The notes under the pieces: model-generated
What the model was told of the DNA's origin: nothing
The model's input: the letters and a program-made list of their open reading frames with translations, nothing else
Database searches by the model: none
From: Luteolibacter sp.
Lineage (GTDB): Bacteria; Verrucomicrobiota; Verrucomicrobiia; Verrucomicrobiales; Akkermansiaceae
Assembly: GCA_030828305.1 (NCBI GenBank)
Contig: JAURCU010000017.1
Coordinates: 1-33,925, forward strand
Length of the DNA: 33,925 bases
Direction: 5' to 3'
Made by a program: the position numbers and the translations under genes
In this document: positions 16,458-24,510 of the stretch, piece after piece
Position numbering within the stretch: the first letter of the stretch is position 1
Layout: each line of letters starts with the position of its first letter

Positions 16458-18752
16458 TTACTGCGGTAGTCGGATCGCAGCCTTGAAGGACTTGTCGGAG
16501 GGAGTAAAGTCCACCGTGATCGAATTCTTGCCGTTTTCAAGCAATTCAGCAGTGATCGGTTTGAGTTTCAAAGTAACAGGTCGGGCGTCTGGTCGGCCAA
16601 GCTTCAAGTCGAGGAGCAGGGTGCCGTTGAGGTGTAGCTTCACGGCCGTGGCGGACTGGTAGCTGAAGTAGAGGTCACGGATGGCATCCGCGTTCTCGAC
16701 GGTGAATTCGATGTTCTCGGTGTGGGGCTTGTTAGGGCTGTGCCCGGGACCTGCCTGAGTAGCGACCAAGTCTTTGCCGGCGCGCCTGGTATAAGGAGGG
16801 AACTTCTCGAGAGCCTTGGCGGCCAGTTTGCCGTAGGGTTGCTCGGGTTTGCGTGCGAGGCCCTCGAGCCAGCCTTGTCCACGAGCTCTCGCGCTGGTCA
16901 CACAAGTGATAAAGCCCTTTTCGCCTTCCATGCTCATGCCTTTAATGGCGCGGTCGTATTGGGCACCGTTCTGGAGGTAGTTTTCAATCTCTGGGTGGTT
17001 GATGGCCTCGCGGTACTTGGTGAGGCGCTCGTCAGCGGGATCTACCACGGATTCGATGGCTAGAAGCTGATGCTTGAGCTGGAAGAGGTCTCCATCGTTG
17101 AGGCTTTGCTCCATGCTGGCAAGGGTGAGGGGGATGCTTTCCAGGTTGCGTTGGGCGACTCCCTCGAGTTGAGCGGCCAGTTTGGCGACGCGTGGATTGG
17201 ATGCACTCTTGAGTTTGGCGGCAGTGGAGGCGGCTTCATGATAGTGTTTCGCGCGGAACTGGATCAGGGCGGGAGCCAATTCGTCCGGTGCATCAACAGC
17301 GAAGCAGCTGTCGCGGCGTCCCAGCATGGCGAGGCGCTCTGTTCCGGAGAGGTAACTCAGGGCAAAGCTGCCGGTGTTCCACATCGGGCCCTTGTTGACA
17401 TAGTTGCCGGTGCCCAGATCACCCTCGCGTTTATGCGGCCAGGGTTGGGCGATAAAAGAGCCATCGCTGCGGCGGCAGAGGTCGCGGTAAGAGAGAAATC
17501 GTTTCCAGAAAGCGATGGTGTTTGCACGGCCTGTCAGCTGCACTCCGAGCGGAAGCCAAGTCTGGCTGAAGTAGTTGCCGCTATGTCCGCCCTCGAAGCT
17601 CATGAGGTTAGAGCTGGCAGCAAGGCGCGCGAACCACTGCGCCGCAGGGTGCGCATCGAGCATGTAGAAACAGAGTGCGGCATTGCCGGATTTGCCTCCG
17701 TTGCTGGTGTCGTAATAGGGAGTGTGATCGCCGTAGGGAATGTTGCCGCGCCCGGCATACTTGCCGTAAAAGCCGGCACTATTGGCGATGGCCTTGTCCG
17801 AGTAAGTGACCCCGGCCTGTTTGCCGAGAATCAGCGAGTAAAAGCAGACGATGCCAGTGGAGTTGACCGAGCCGTAGCCGGGAGGAGTCCAGTTGGGTAC
17901 GCCTCGATGGCCCCAGGTGCCGGGGTTGCATTGACCGTCGGTGAGAACCCTGGCATACTCCTCTATGGTGGGCAGCACACGGGCGTCACCAGTGGCGAGG
18001 TAATACTCGGTGAGGAAAGTGTTGGTGTTGCCCCAGCGCCAGGTTTCGTGACCCGCGTCACTGATTTCATTGAGTTCACTCATGCGCACGGCGCAACGGC
18101 GCACATGATCGAGATACTTTGGGTCTTGGGTGGCCAGCAGCAGGCCGGCATGGTGGGGCTCGCCGACACCTTTGGCATAGCCATCGGCGGGCATGTGCTC
18201 GGCAACAAATGCAGCGGCCTCCTCCACGATCCTGGCCGATTTCGGGCAGTTGAATGGTGCGGTGTCGCTGTAGGTGCCCATCACCGGAAGCTGGATGGTG
18301 ACGGTGTCCTGCATGCCGTTACGCACACGTAGCAGTTTGAGCTCGCCCTTGCCGGCGTCGCTTTCGGCCCAGGTGAGTGCACGTGCGATGGATAAACGGG
18401 CATCGGAGTCGAAAGATTTGAGGGCGGGTGCCGTCTTCCAGGAACTGGCCGGTGTGTCGGGCGGCACGGCGGCGCCAATGATGATGTCGTAGGGCTCGAG
18501 AATACCGTCGGCGGCGGAGCCGGGCTCGATGCTCTTGATCAGGATCTCGCGGCTGTCGTGACTGTGACCCTTGTTGCCCTCGATCCAGCCCCGCGCTCCA
18601 GTGGCGCCGAGGTTCTGGGTGAGGTGCCAGTTGCGCTCGCCCATGTAGGGCACAGGCGTCTGATGCGACGGCATCTTGGCGAGCTTGTGTTCCTGCTGTG
18701 CGCTGGCGAGGGGAGCTGTGAAGAAGAAGGCGAGGGTGAGAAATGGTTTCAT
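16458..18752 (-). CDS. DUF6288 exported protein (paralogue B)
   Basis: A 764-residue protein with signal peptide MKPFLTLAFFFTAPLASA. The PDZ-like region (~48-157) includes SIEPGSAADGILEPYDIII and has a ~20-residue loop absent from the others. The family motif GTYSDTAPFNCPKS is at 159-172. The toroid-like domain includes LTEYYLATGDARVLPTIEEY, CNPGTWGHRGVPNW, FYGKYAGRGNIPYG and GGKSGNAALCF. A variant RRSDGSF replaces the RRHDGS of paralogues A and D. The C-terminal part is shorter and mostly helical, ending in a small beta domain (LHLNGTLLLDLKLG). The shared TWGHR and APFNCPKS features pair B with paralogue C. It begins 31 bp after the HEAT lipoprotein gene, strongly suggesting cotranscription. 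Confidence 0.82.
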   Translation of the reverse strand: MKPFLTLAFFFTAPLASAQQEHKLAKMPSHQTPVPYMGERNWHLTQNLGATGARGWIEGNKGHSHDSREILIKSIEPGSAADGILEPYDIIIGAAVPPDTPASSWKTAPALKSFDSDARLSIARALTWAESDAGKGELKLLRVRNGMQDTVTIQLPVMGTYSDTAPFNCPKSARIVEEAAAFVAEHMPADGYAKGVGEPHHAGLLLATQDPKYLDHVRRCAVRMSELNEISDAGHETWRWGNTNTFLTEYYLATGDARVLPTIEEYARVLTDGQCNPGTWGHRGVPNWTPPGYGSVNSTGIVCFYSLILGKQAGVTYSDKAIANSAGFYGKYAGRGNIPYGDHTPYYDTSNGGKSGNAALCFYMLDAHPAAQWFARLAASSNLMSFEGGHSGNYFSQTWLPLGVQLTGRANTIAFWKRFLSYRDLCRRSDGSFIAQPWPHKREGDLGTGNYVNKGPMWNTGSFALSYLSGTERLAMLGRRDSCFAVDAPDELAPALIQFRAKHYHEAASTAAKLKSASNPRVAKLAAQLEGVAQRNLESIPLTLASMEQSLNDGDLFQLKHQLLAIESVVDPADERLTKYREAINHPEIENYLQNGAQYDRAIKGMSMEGEKGFITCVTSARARGQGWLEGLARKPEQPYGKLAAKALEKFPPYTRRAGKDLVATQAGPGHSPNKPHTENIEFTVENADAIRDLYFSYQSATAVKLHLNGTLLLDLKLGRPDARPVTLKLKPITAELLENGKNSITVDFTPSDKSFKAAIRLPQ

Positions 18753-18783
18753 CGGGTTGCGTGGTAGAGAGGATGCGGGAAGC

Positions 18784-19935
18784 TCAGTGGCCCTCTATGA
18801 GATGGATCGTCTTCTTGAGCTCCTTGATGTAGGTGTCGAAGTCGCCTCGGGGATAGAACTCGGATTCCTTGCCCTTGCTTTCCAGGTCGGCAAGCATTCG
18901 TTTGAGTTCTGTCAGCGCGGGTTGGGCATCCTCGCCGAAAGCCTGGAGGGACTGGAGGACAGGCATGAAGAGGCCGTCACCACGCACCACCTTGTCGCTG
19001 ATGCCGGGCAGGTGGGGCACCATCTCGGCGACCTTCATCTGGGTCAGCATCTGGAGTGCCTGCTCCTGGCCTCCGGCGGCAAACATGGTGTCGCGACGCG
19101 GAAACCATTTCACATGCTCCAGCATCTCGGGGATGAAGCGGCGCTGATCATCAGGCTTCAGCTTGCCGATAATGGTCACAATGTGGCCCTTGCCGTTGGG
19201 CAGGGGGCCACCCATGGCAGCCTTGAGGCCGGTCTCGATGTCCTCGATCGGTAGCTTATAGGCCTCGAAATATTTGTTGAGCGCTACCTTGGCGTCCTGA
19301 GCGAGGTATTCGTTGGGGTCGGTGCACATGGCGAGCACGGCCAAGGTGGTGTCATGGGTTTTCGGGTTGAGGACGCTGAGTGCTTGGAGTGCTGCGACCC
19401 GCACTTCGTGCTCCTCGTCGGTGCTCAGGCGAATGAAATCCCTGGCGAGGTCGGTGGGGAGTTCCTCGGAAGGAGTGTTCTTGCAGATCGCAGCCAAAGC
19501 CGTGGCCGAACCGGCACGGATCCTGTCGTTTTCCGAGTGGGTGCCTTTCCGGAGTTCGATGATGGCTTGCTTGCCGCGGGTGCCGAGTTCCTTGGCAGAG
19601 TGCATGCGTAGAACCGGATTCCAGCTCTCGAGCATGCCCATCAGCTTGTTGGCGTCCATGGCCTCGAGTTCGTGGGCGTCCGGAATGGCGGTGACGACTT
19701 CAGGATACACCTGCGGGCATTGTGCGTTCACCTTGGCGAGGATGTTCTGGAATTGCTTCGTGTAGCCGCTCGGTGGCTTGTGGGCTGTGAGATCTCCGGA
19801 GGGAGAAACTGCGACGGTTTCGTAGGTGATGATCTCGTCGGTCTTGGCAGCGACCGAGCTCTTTTGTTTTTGTTCACAACAGGGTAGCACGAGTAGGCCG
19901 AGGCTGAGCAAGGAGGGCAAGAGGGGGCTGTTCAT
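18784..19935 (-). CDS. HEAT-repeat lipoprotein
   Basis: A 383-residue protein. ATG 19935 gives MNSPLLPSLLSLGLLVLPCC, a lipoprotein-type signal with an imperfect lipobox (proline before the cysteine); the ATG at 19956 would add seven residues. The rest is alpha-helical with HEAT/armadillo-type repeats such as NPVLRMHSAKELGTRGKQAI, NDRIRAGSATALAAICKN, HEVRVAALQALSVLNPKTHD and ALTELKRMLADLESKGK. Repeat solenoids of this type are protein-binding scaffolds. It is the first gene of the minus-strand operon, followed at 31 bp by the DUF6288 paralogue B gene, so a structural or anchoring role for the secreted partners is a reasonable inference. No catalytic motif is visible. Confidence 0.82.
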   Translation of the reverse strand: MNSPLLPSLLSLGLLVLPCCEQKQKSSVAAKTDEIITYETVAVSPSGDLTAHKPPSGYTKQFQNILAKVNAQCPQVYPEVVTAIPDAHELEAMDANKLMGMLESWNPVLRMHSAKELGTRGKQAIIELRKGTHSENDRIRAGSATALAAICKNTPSEELPTDLARDFIRLSTDEEHEVRVAALQALSVLNPKTHDTTLAVLAMCTDPNEYLAQDAKVALNKYFEAYKLPIEDIETGLKAAMGGPLPNGKGHIVTIIGKLKPDDQRRFIPEMLEHVKWFPRRDTMFAAGGQEQALQMLTQMKVAEMVPHLPGISDKVVRGDGLFMPVLQSLQAFGEDAQPALTELKRMLADLESKGKESEFYPRGDFDTYIKELKKTIHLIEGH

Positions 19936-20110
19936 GTTGAAAGTGGGCTGGAGCATGGAGCTTTCAAGGTCAGAGTCGATTGGATTTTGGCACTACAGGC
20001 TGATCAGAGAATGCTCAGCGTGGGGATTGTCGACTCAGGGTCTCGCGCATTTGGTCGAGATCTTCTGAGATATGATTGCGCGATAGATCAGGTTCTGTGT
20101 TAATTGCACC

Positions 20111-20815
20111 ATGATTGCCAGAGATGAATGTGGGCGGGTTTCTTTTGGTCGCTGGGATTATCTTGTTCAGGCATTAATTGTCCTTTCGCTGATCACATTT
20201 GCTTTGGAGACCATACCTGGGCTCTCCCAATTCCATCGAAAATTACTGAGCTATTTTGAATTTTTCACAGTCGTCATCTTTTCAATTGAATATCTGCTGA
20301 GGGTAATTCTTTGCCGACCTTCCAAATCCTATGCATTTTCATTTTTTGGCATTGTCGATCTGGTGGCAATCTTGCCGTTTTATATTTCCAGTGGAGTCGA
20401 CTTGCGTACAGTCCGAGCTTTTAGGCTCCTGCGCCTTTTCAGGCTTCTGAAATTGGCGAGATATAGTTCAGCGATGCAGAGGTATCATCGTGCTTTCATG
20501 ATCGCCCGCGAGGAATTGGTTCTCTTCGGATTTACTGCTTTGATTATGTTTTATTTGGCTGCTGCTGGTATTTACCACTTCGAGCACATCGTTCAACCAG
20601 AGATCTTTTCTTCAGTATTTCACAGCTTTTGGTGGGCTATTGCGACATTGACCACGGTTGGTTACGGCGATATCTACCCAATCACGGTTGGTGGTAAAAT
20701 TTTCACGTTTTTCATTCTTATGATAGGCCTCGGATTCGTGGCTGTGCCAACAGGGCTGTTTGCATCTGCGCTATCCAGGGCGCGTGATGAGGAGAAATCA
20801 GAGTCCTCCAAGTGA
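20111..20815 (+). CDS. Voltage-gated potassium channel (Kv-type, six TM)
   Basis: A 234-residue inner-membrane channel with the S1-S6 plan. S4 has positive residues at every third position: R99, R102, R105, R108, R111, K114, R117. The pore helix leads into the selectivity filter TVGYGD (182-187). S6 follows as FTFFILMIGLGFVAVPTGLF. A short charged cytoplasmic tail ends the protein; no RCK or cyclic-nucleotide domain is present. It would conduct potassium out of the cell on depolarisation. The gene is visibly AT-richer than its neighbours (a counted 60-base stretch near 20341 is 43% GC), which hints at horizontal acquisition. It is flanked by divergent and unrelated genes. The ATG at 20111 is the first in frame and gives a complete S1. 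Confidence 0.95.
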   Translation: MIARDECGRVSFGRWDYLVQALIVLSLITFALETIPGLSQFHRKLLSYFEFFTVVIFSIEYLLRVILCRPSKSYAFSFFGIVDLVAILPFYISSGVDLRTVRAFRLLRLFRLLKLARYSSAMQRYHRAFMIAREELVLFGFTALIMFYLAAAGIYHFEHIVQPEIFSSVFHSFWWAIATLTTVGYGDIYPITVGGKIFTFFILMIGLGFVAVPTGLFASALSRARDEEKSESSK

Positions 20816-21089
20816 AATGGTTGTTTTCAATTCTAACGCCCCGGAGGAGCATCGGAAATTAGCCTATGGTGAATCGGTTTTCAGTCTTGGGCAATATGTA
20901 TCAGCCTGTGATGGTGACATGCAAACCCGAGCTCGTATCTGACTCCAAGCGTTATCTGTCCCTTGGCGGGCAAGGCCGTTGGGCAGGTGAGGTAAGGGCT
21001 CATTGAAGACCTGTGTTTAAAGCCACATCAGCCGTGAGCTGCTGGACTCCGGGGAAAGACATTGCTGCGATGTATGTCGTCGTCTCAGT

Positions 21090-22019
21090 CTATACGGTTT
21101 CATGGGTGTCTGACTGGGCATCCAATATTGCCGCTTTCTTCAGGCGTTTGATCCCGGCCTCTTCAAGTGGGCTTTCGGTGCCGATGGCGGCGCAAAGCAT
21201 TTTCAGTAGTTTTCTTGTCATCGGCCTGATGACCGAGTCGGGGAGCACGTAGAAGTCCATCATCTGCTGTTGCTTCAGAGGCATGCTCGCCACCGCTGCT
21301 TGAAACAGCAATCGGTAGACGGGAATGGCAGCCACAGGCAGGGGAGGATGCTTGATCCAGTGCAGCACTTCGCGGGTATCGTCACTGACGGTGAGCTGGT
21401 CGTCGAAGCGTTTGAGGCAGTCGATGAGTTCGGCCTCGTTCATGGGGGCCTGCTTGAGACCCAATGGTTCTACCGACTTGGACCACAGGCCGACGTAAGC
21501 ATCGGCACCCCCGGGGATGGGTGTCTCGGTGTAGAGCTGGTGGGCACGCAGGAAGGAATCCATGAATGCGACGTGCACCCACAGGAGCAGGTCCGTGTCG
21601 GTGGCGCGATAGGGGCAACGGCCTCCCTTGGCTGCTTGGTAGCTGCCTCTGACCTTGGCGTGCATGGCGTTGACGCGTCCGGCCTCACGGCCAATGGCCT
21701 GTTTGGAGCCGAAGGTGGTGATGGTTAGCCAGCGGATGGTCCCGGCAAGTCGGCCAAGAGGCTCCTGCTTGTAGCGGCTGTGGTCACGTACTCCGGCTAG
21801 GCTGCCGGGATGAAGTGCCTGCATCAAAAGTGCGCGGATGCCACCAACCAGGGTGCCGATGTTGGCGTGCACCACCCAGGGGGCGTCCGCAGGGGTGTAG
21901 AGGCCCTCTCCCTCCTCGGTATCGATTTCACCGATCCAGGGTGGCATGCCATCGGGGCTGTCGCTAAGCAGGGCGCGCATGCGTCTGCCGAGAAAATTCT
22001 GGATGGGCTTGATGGGCAT
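21090..22019 (-). CDS. Oxygenase MpaB-family (DUF2236) protein
   Basis: A 309-residue protein of the MpaB/DUF2236 (latex-clearing, haem-binding oxygenase-like) superfamily. Recognisable blocks are GGIRALLMQALHPGSLAGVRDHS (split across the first helix pair), PLGRLAGTIRWLTITTFG, VNAMHAKVRG and LLLWVHVAFMDSFLRAHQLY. Conserved histidines in the HP..., HS and WVHV blocks are the likely haem or metal ligands of this superfamily, but the ligands are not proven here. There is no signal peptide or membrane helix. It is divergent from the transglutaminase lipoprotein gene, with a 97-bp shared region. The physiological substrate is unknown. ATG 22019 is preferred because the upstream frame lacks a better start. 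Confidence 0.85.
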   Translation of the reverse strand: MPIKPIQNFLGRRMRALLSDSPDGMPPWIGEIDTEEGEGLYTPADAPWVVHANIGTLVGGIRALLMQALHPGSLAGVRDHSRYKQEPLGRLAGTIRWLTITTFGSKQAIGREAGRVNAMHAKVRGSYQAAKGGRCPYRATDTDLLLWVHVAFMDSFLRAHQLYTETPIPGGADAYVGLWSKSVEPLGLKQAPMNEAELIDCLKRFDDQLTVSDDTREVLHWIKHPPLPVAAIPVYRLLFQAAVASMPLKQQQMMDFYVLPDSVIRPMTRKLLKMLCAAIGTESPLEEAGIKRLKKAAILDAQSDTHETV

Positions 22020-22096
22020 TGAAAAGGGGTTACCTAGATCTTACCACCTTATAGGCGAAAGCAAGGGCTCTTATCTCCTTGATAGGGATTGTCATC

Positions 22097-22104
22097 GGGA
22101 GGAG
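22097..22104 (+). promoter_or_regulatory. Shine-Dalgarno site that sets the lipoprotein start
   Basis: GGGAGGAG (22097-22104) is one of the few clear ribosome sites in the window. The first in-frame ATG after it is 22117, about 12 bases away, so I reject the longer frame from 21946, whose extra 57 residues overlap the divergent MpaB gene and lack a signal peptide. Confidence 0.55.
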
Positions 22105-22116
22105 AGTGCATATGCG

Positions 22117-24321
22117 ATGCAGTCCGCCATGATCCAGATCTCGTGCAGCTTGCTTGCCCGCCTTTTGTGGATGGGAGGGCTGGTATTGATCTTGGCATGC
22201 TGCGGCAAGAATGAGGGTGCGCGCAAGGTGCAAGCCACAGAGCAGGAAGTCTGGGAGGGTGAGATGGTCGCCAATCCCACGGAGTATGAGATGACTCCCA
22301 ACGCCATGCCAAGGCCACCATCCCTCGTGCAACTGGAAAACCCGAAGCCTGAGTCTGCGTCTCAGCCGGTGCCCATGCCGACCATTAAACCTCCTGTTTC
22401 CAAGTCCGAGCCGTTCGAGTCACCACCGGCCGTGGAATCCGCAGAGTCACTGCAAGCACGCATGCTACTGGGATTGGATGCGGTGGATCCAAAGCTCTTG
22501 ATCAAGGATCTGGACGTGATCATTGAGAACGGAGAGTGGAAGGCCTACCGCGATCAACTCAAGTCCTCTATTGATCTCTCAGTCTCCCAGCTTCAAGGTC
22601 GGCTGAGTGGTGACAAGCTTGTGGCATTGAACGAGCAGCCCCTTTTTTACAGCACCCTTTTGCGCTGGCAGCTGCTCAAGCAGTTTCCCCCCGGGCTATG
22701 GGTGAACGCCTCGGACGCGCCGAGTTTTCCGGCTTTTGCCCGTCACATCTTTGGTGAGACCAATGTGATGGAGGAAATCCTCATCACCGTGAAGGATCAA
22801 GACGATGTGCTCAAGGTGCTGCCGATGATGATCAATCTCTGGGATTCGCACACTCAGGAGCCCGAGCTCGCGGCCAAGTATTTCAATCTCAACCTCGCCT
22901 GTGCGGTGGTCTTCGATGAGCCCATTACCCTCGTCAATCAGGATCCCGAGTCTCCGGAGGATTACGCTGAGTCAGGCGGGGTCGATGCACGCACGCGCTA
23001 CGAGTGGTTTGTGAAGCAGAATGAGCGCGGCTACCTGGAGGTGAGCATAGATCGGAGTGATGCGCGCGACCTTTGCTTTGTGGTCTGTGCTCCGGTGACT
23101 GAGCGTGAGCTCGACTGGGCGGTCAAGGAATACCGCAGCCTGCGTCGCAAGTCCTGGGGTAGAACTTACGGTGACGTCAAATACCTTATGGAGCGCGCGG
23201 TAGAGGGCCTCGATCCCTACGACAGCTACACTCTCGAAGAGATCAAAAAGGAAGGCGGGATTTGCGGCGATCAGACCCACTTCAGCGTTAATACGGCGCG
23301 CGCAGCGGGTATTCCTGCCATCGGACTCTCCGGTGTGACCGACGCGGGAGCGCACGCATGGGCGGCCATCAAGATCGAGGATGATGAATGGTCTAGCGAA
23401 ATCGGGCGCATCAAGGGAGTGTCCCAAGGGCGGGGCATGGACCCTCAAACGGGAGCAACTATCAACGAGCAGGATATCTGGATGTGGTCCTCACGTGAGT
23501 ATCGTCGGGCCAGTCGCCAACTTGAGGTGCGGCGGCAATTGTGGCTTGCCCGCCTCTTTGGTGAACTCAGCCGACCGGAAACACAACGCATGGTGGTGGA
23601 TGAAGCGCGCCGCGATGGGCAACCCTACCCGGAGTATTGGGAGGTTCTTTACGAGACGCTCAAGGATGATCCGGATATCTCCGCCAAGCCGGATGATCCT
23701 GACACGCTTGCCATCTGGAAGGACTTCTGCGACGACCTCAAACGCGAATTCAAAGAGAATCCGCGGATGTCTGGCTTGGCGATCCGCGTCGAGCAGCTTC
23801 ATCTCTTCGTGTACATGGAACTCAATGATATCCGCCGCCAGCTGGATCGGGATCGTCGACGTCAGCACCGCGAGGCTGCCGAGCAGGTGGATCTGGTCAC
23901 CGACAGCCTCAAGCGTGAGTCGGAGTGGATTCTTCTCAAGAGCCTTGAGAAGTCAGAAAAGGATGAGGATGGCCAGACTGAGGCTCGCAAGGAGGCGTTG
24001 CGCGATATTGCCCAACTCTACGATAAATCCCTGCGTGAGTATGGCAGGTCAATTTCCGGCTTCCAGACCATGGCTGATGACTACTTCGGCTTCGTGAAGG
24101 ATGAAGAGGAATTCGGTCGCAAGGCGGTGCGTGACATTGAGCTCGCCTTCAAACGGGTCGTGGATACCGATAGCGACAACTGGTTCCGCGCCAAAACCGA
24201 GGTCGGCCTGCACCACCGCATTTGCGAGATGTATCGTCAGGTTGGCGAGGACAAGAAGGCCGACGTCATGGCACGCCGTCTTGAGACCCAGATGGAGAGG
24301 GCCCGAAGAAAGGCGCTCTGA
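22117..24321 (+). CDS. Transglutaminase-like lipoprotein
   Basis: A 734-residue lipoprotein. The signal MIQISCSLLARLLWMGGLVL ends in a lipobox LILAC-C. A Pro-rich linker (~35-100) follows, then a helical domain. The transglutaminase core is GGICGDQTHFSVNTARAAGIP with C383 and a histidine at H413 in GAHAWAAIKI. The spacing and GGICG block parallel the protein at 10591-12729, although the rest differs. The last ~250 residues are long charged helices (for example RRQLDRDRRRQHREAAEQVD), probably coiled coil. Cell-envelope anchoring is expected. Whether it cleaves peptides, acts as an amidase or cross-links proteins cannot be told. It is divergent from the MpaB gene and 189 bp before the arylsulfatase. 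Confidence 0.83.
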   Translation: MQSAMIQISCSLLARLLWMGGLVLILACCGKNEGARKVQATEQEVWEGEMVANPTEYEMTPNAMPRPPSLVQLENPKPESASQPVPMPTIKPPVSKSEPFESPPAVESAESLQARMLLGLDAVDPKLLIKDLDVIIENGEWKAYRDQLKSSIDLSVSQLQGRLSGDKLVALNEQPLFYSTLLRWQLLKQFPPGLWVNASDAPSFPAFARHIFGETNVMEEILITVKDQDDVLKVLPMMINLWDSHTQEPELAAKYFNLNLACAVVFDEPITLVNQDPESPEDYAESGGVDARTRYEWFVKQNERGYLEVSIDRSDARDLCFVVCAPVTERELDWAVKEYRSLRRKSWGRTYGDVKYLMERAVEGLDPYDSYTLEEIKKEGGICGDQTHFSVNTARAAGIPAIGLSGVTDAGAHAWAAIKIEDDEWSSEIGRIKGVSQGRGMDPQTGATINEQDIWMWSSREYRRASRQLEVRRQLWLARLFGELSRPETQRMVVDEARRDGQPYPEYWEVLYETLKDDPDISAKPDDPDTLAIWKDFCDDLKREFKENPRMSGLAIRVEQLHLFVYMELNDIRRQLDRDRRRQHREAAEQVDLVTDSLKRESEWILLKSLEKSEKDEDGQTEARKEALRDIAQLYDKSLREYGRSISGFQTMADDYFGFVKDEEEFGRKAVRDIELAFKRVVDTDSDNWFRAKTEVGLHHRICEMYRQVGEDKKADVMARRLETQMERARRKAL

Positions 24322-24339
24322 ACCTTTTAATGCCACAAA

Positions 24340-24386
24340 ATCGGGACTTAACCCGTACAGCTTGTGTACAGCTTGTGGGTTCCGAT
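24340..24386 (+). repeat. Structured element with tandem 11-bp repeat
   Basis: The 11-base unit gtacagcttgt occurs twice head to tail (24355-24365 and 24366-24376). Flanking it, ATCGG (24340-24344) and AACCC (24350-24354) pair with GGGTT (24377-24381) and CCGAT (24382-24386), with a 5-base bulge. GTACA-gcttg-TGTAC forms an inner hairpin. A further hairpin TGCAG-gtttttt-CTGCA lies just after, near 24399-24415. It sits between a lipoprotein stop and a sulfatase start, so it may be a 3' structure, a regulatory leader or a protein-binding site. Confidence 0.5.
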
Positions 24387-24510
24387 TGACCCCAGAATTG
24401 CAGGTTTTTTCTGCAGAAAGGATCCTGATTGGCAAAATTAGGTCCATTTTGATCCATCCAGATCCCCGATCACGTGGAAAGGTTGAGGTCATGGTGGTCG
24501 TAAGCCTCTC

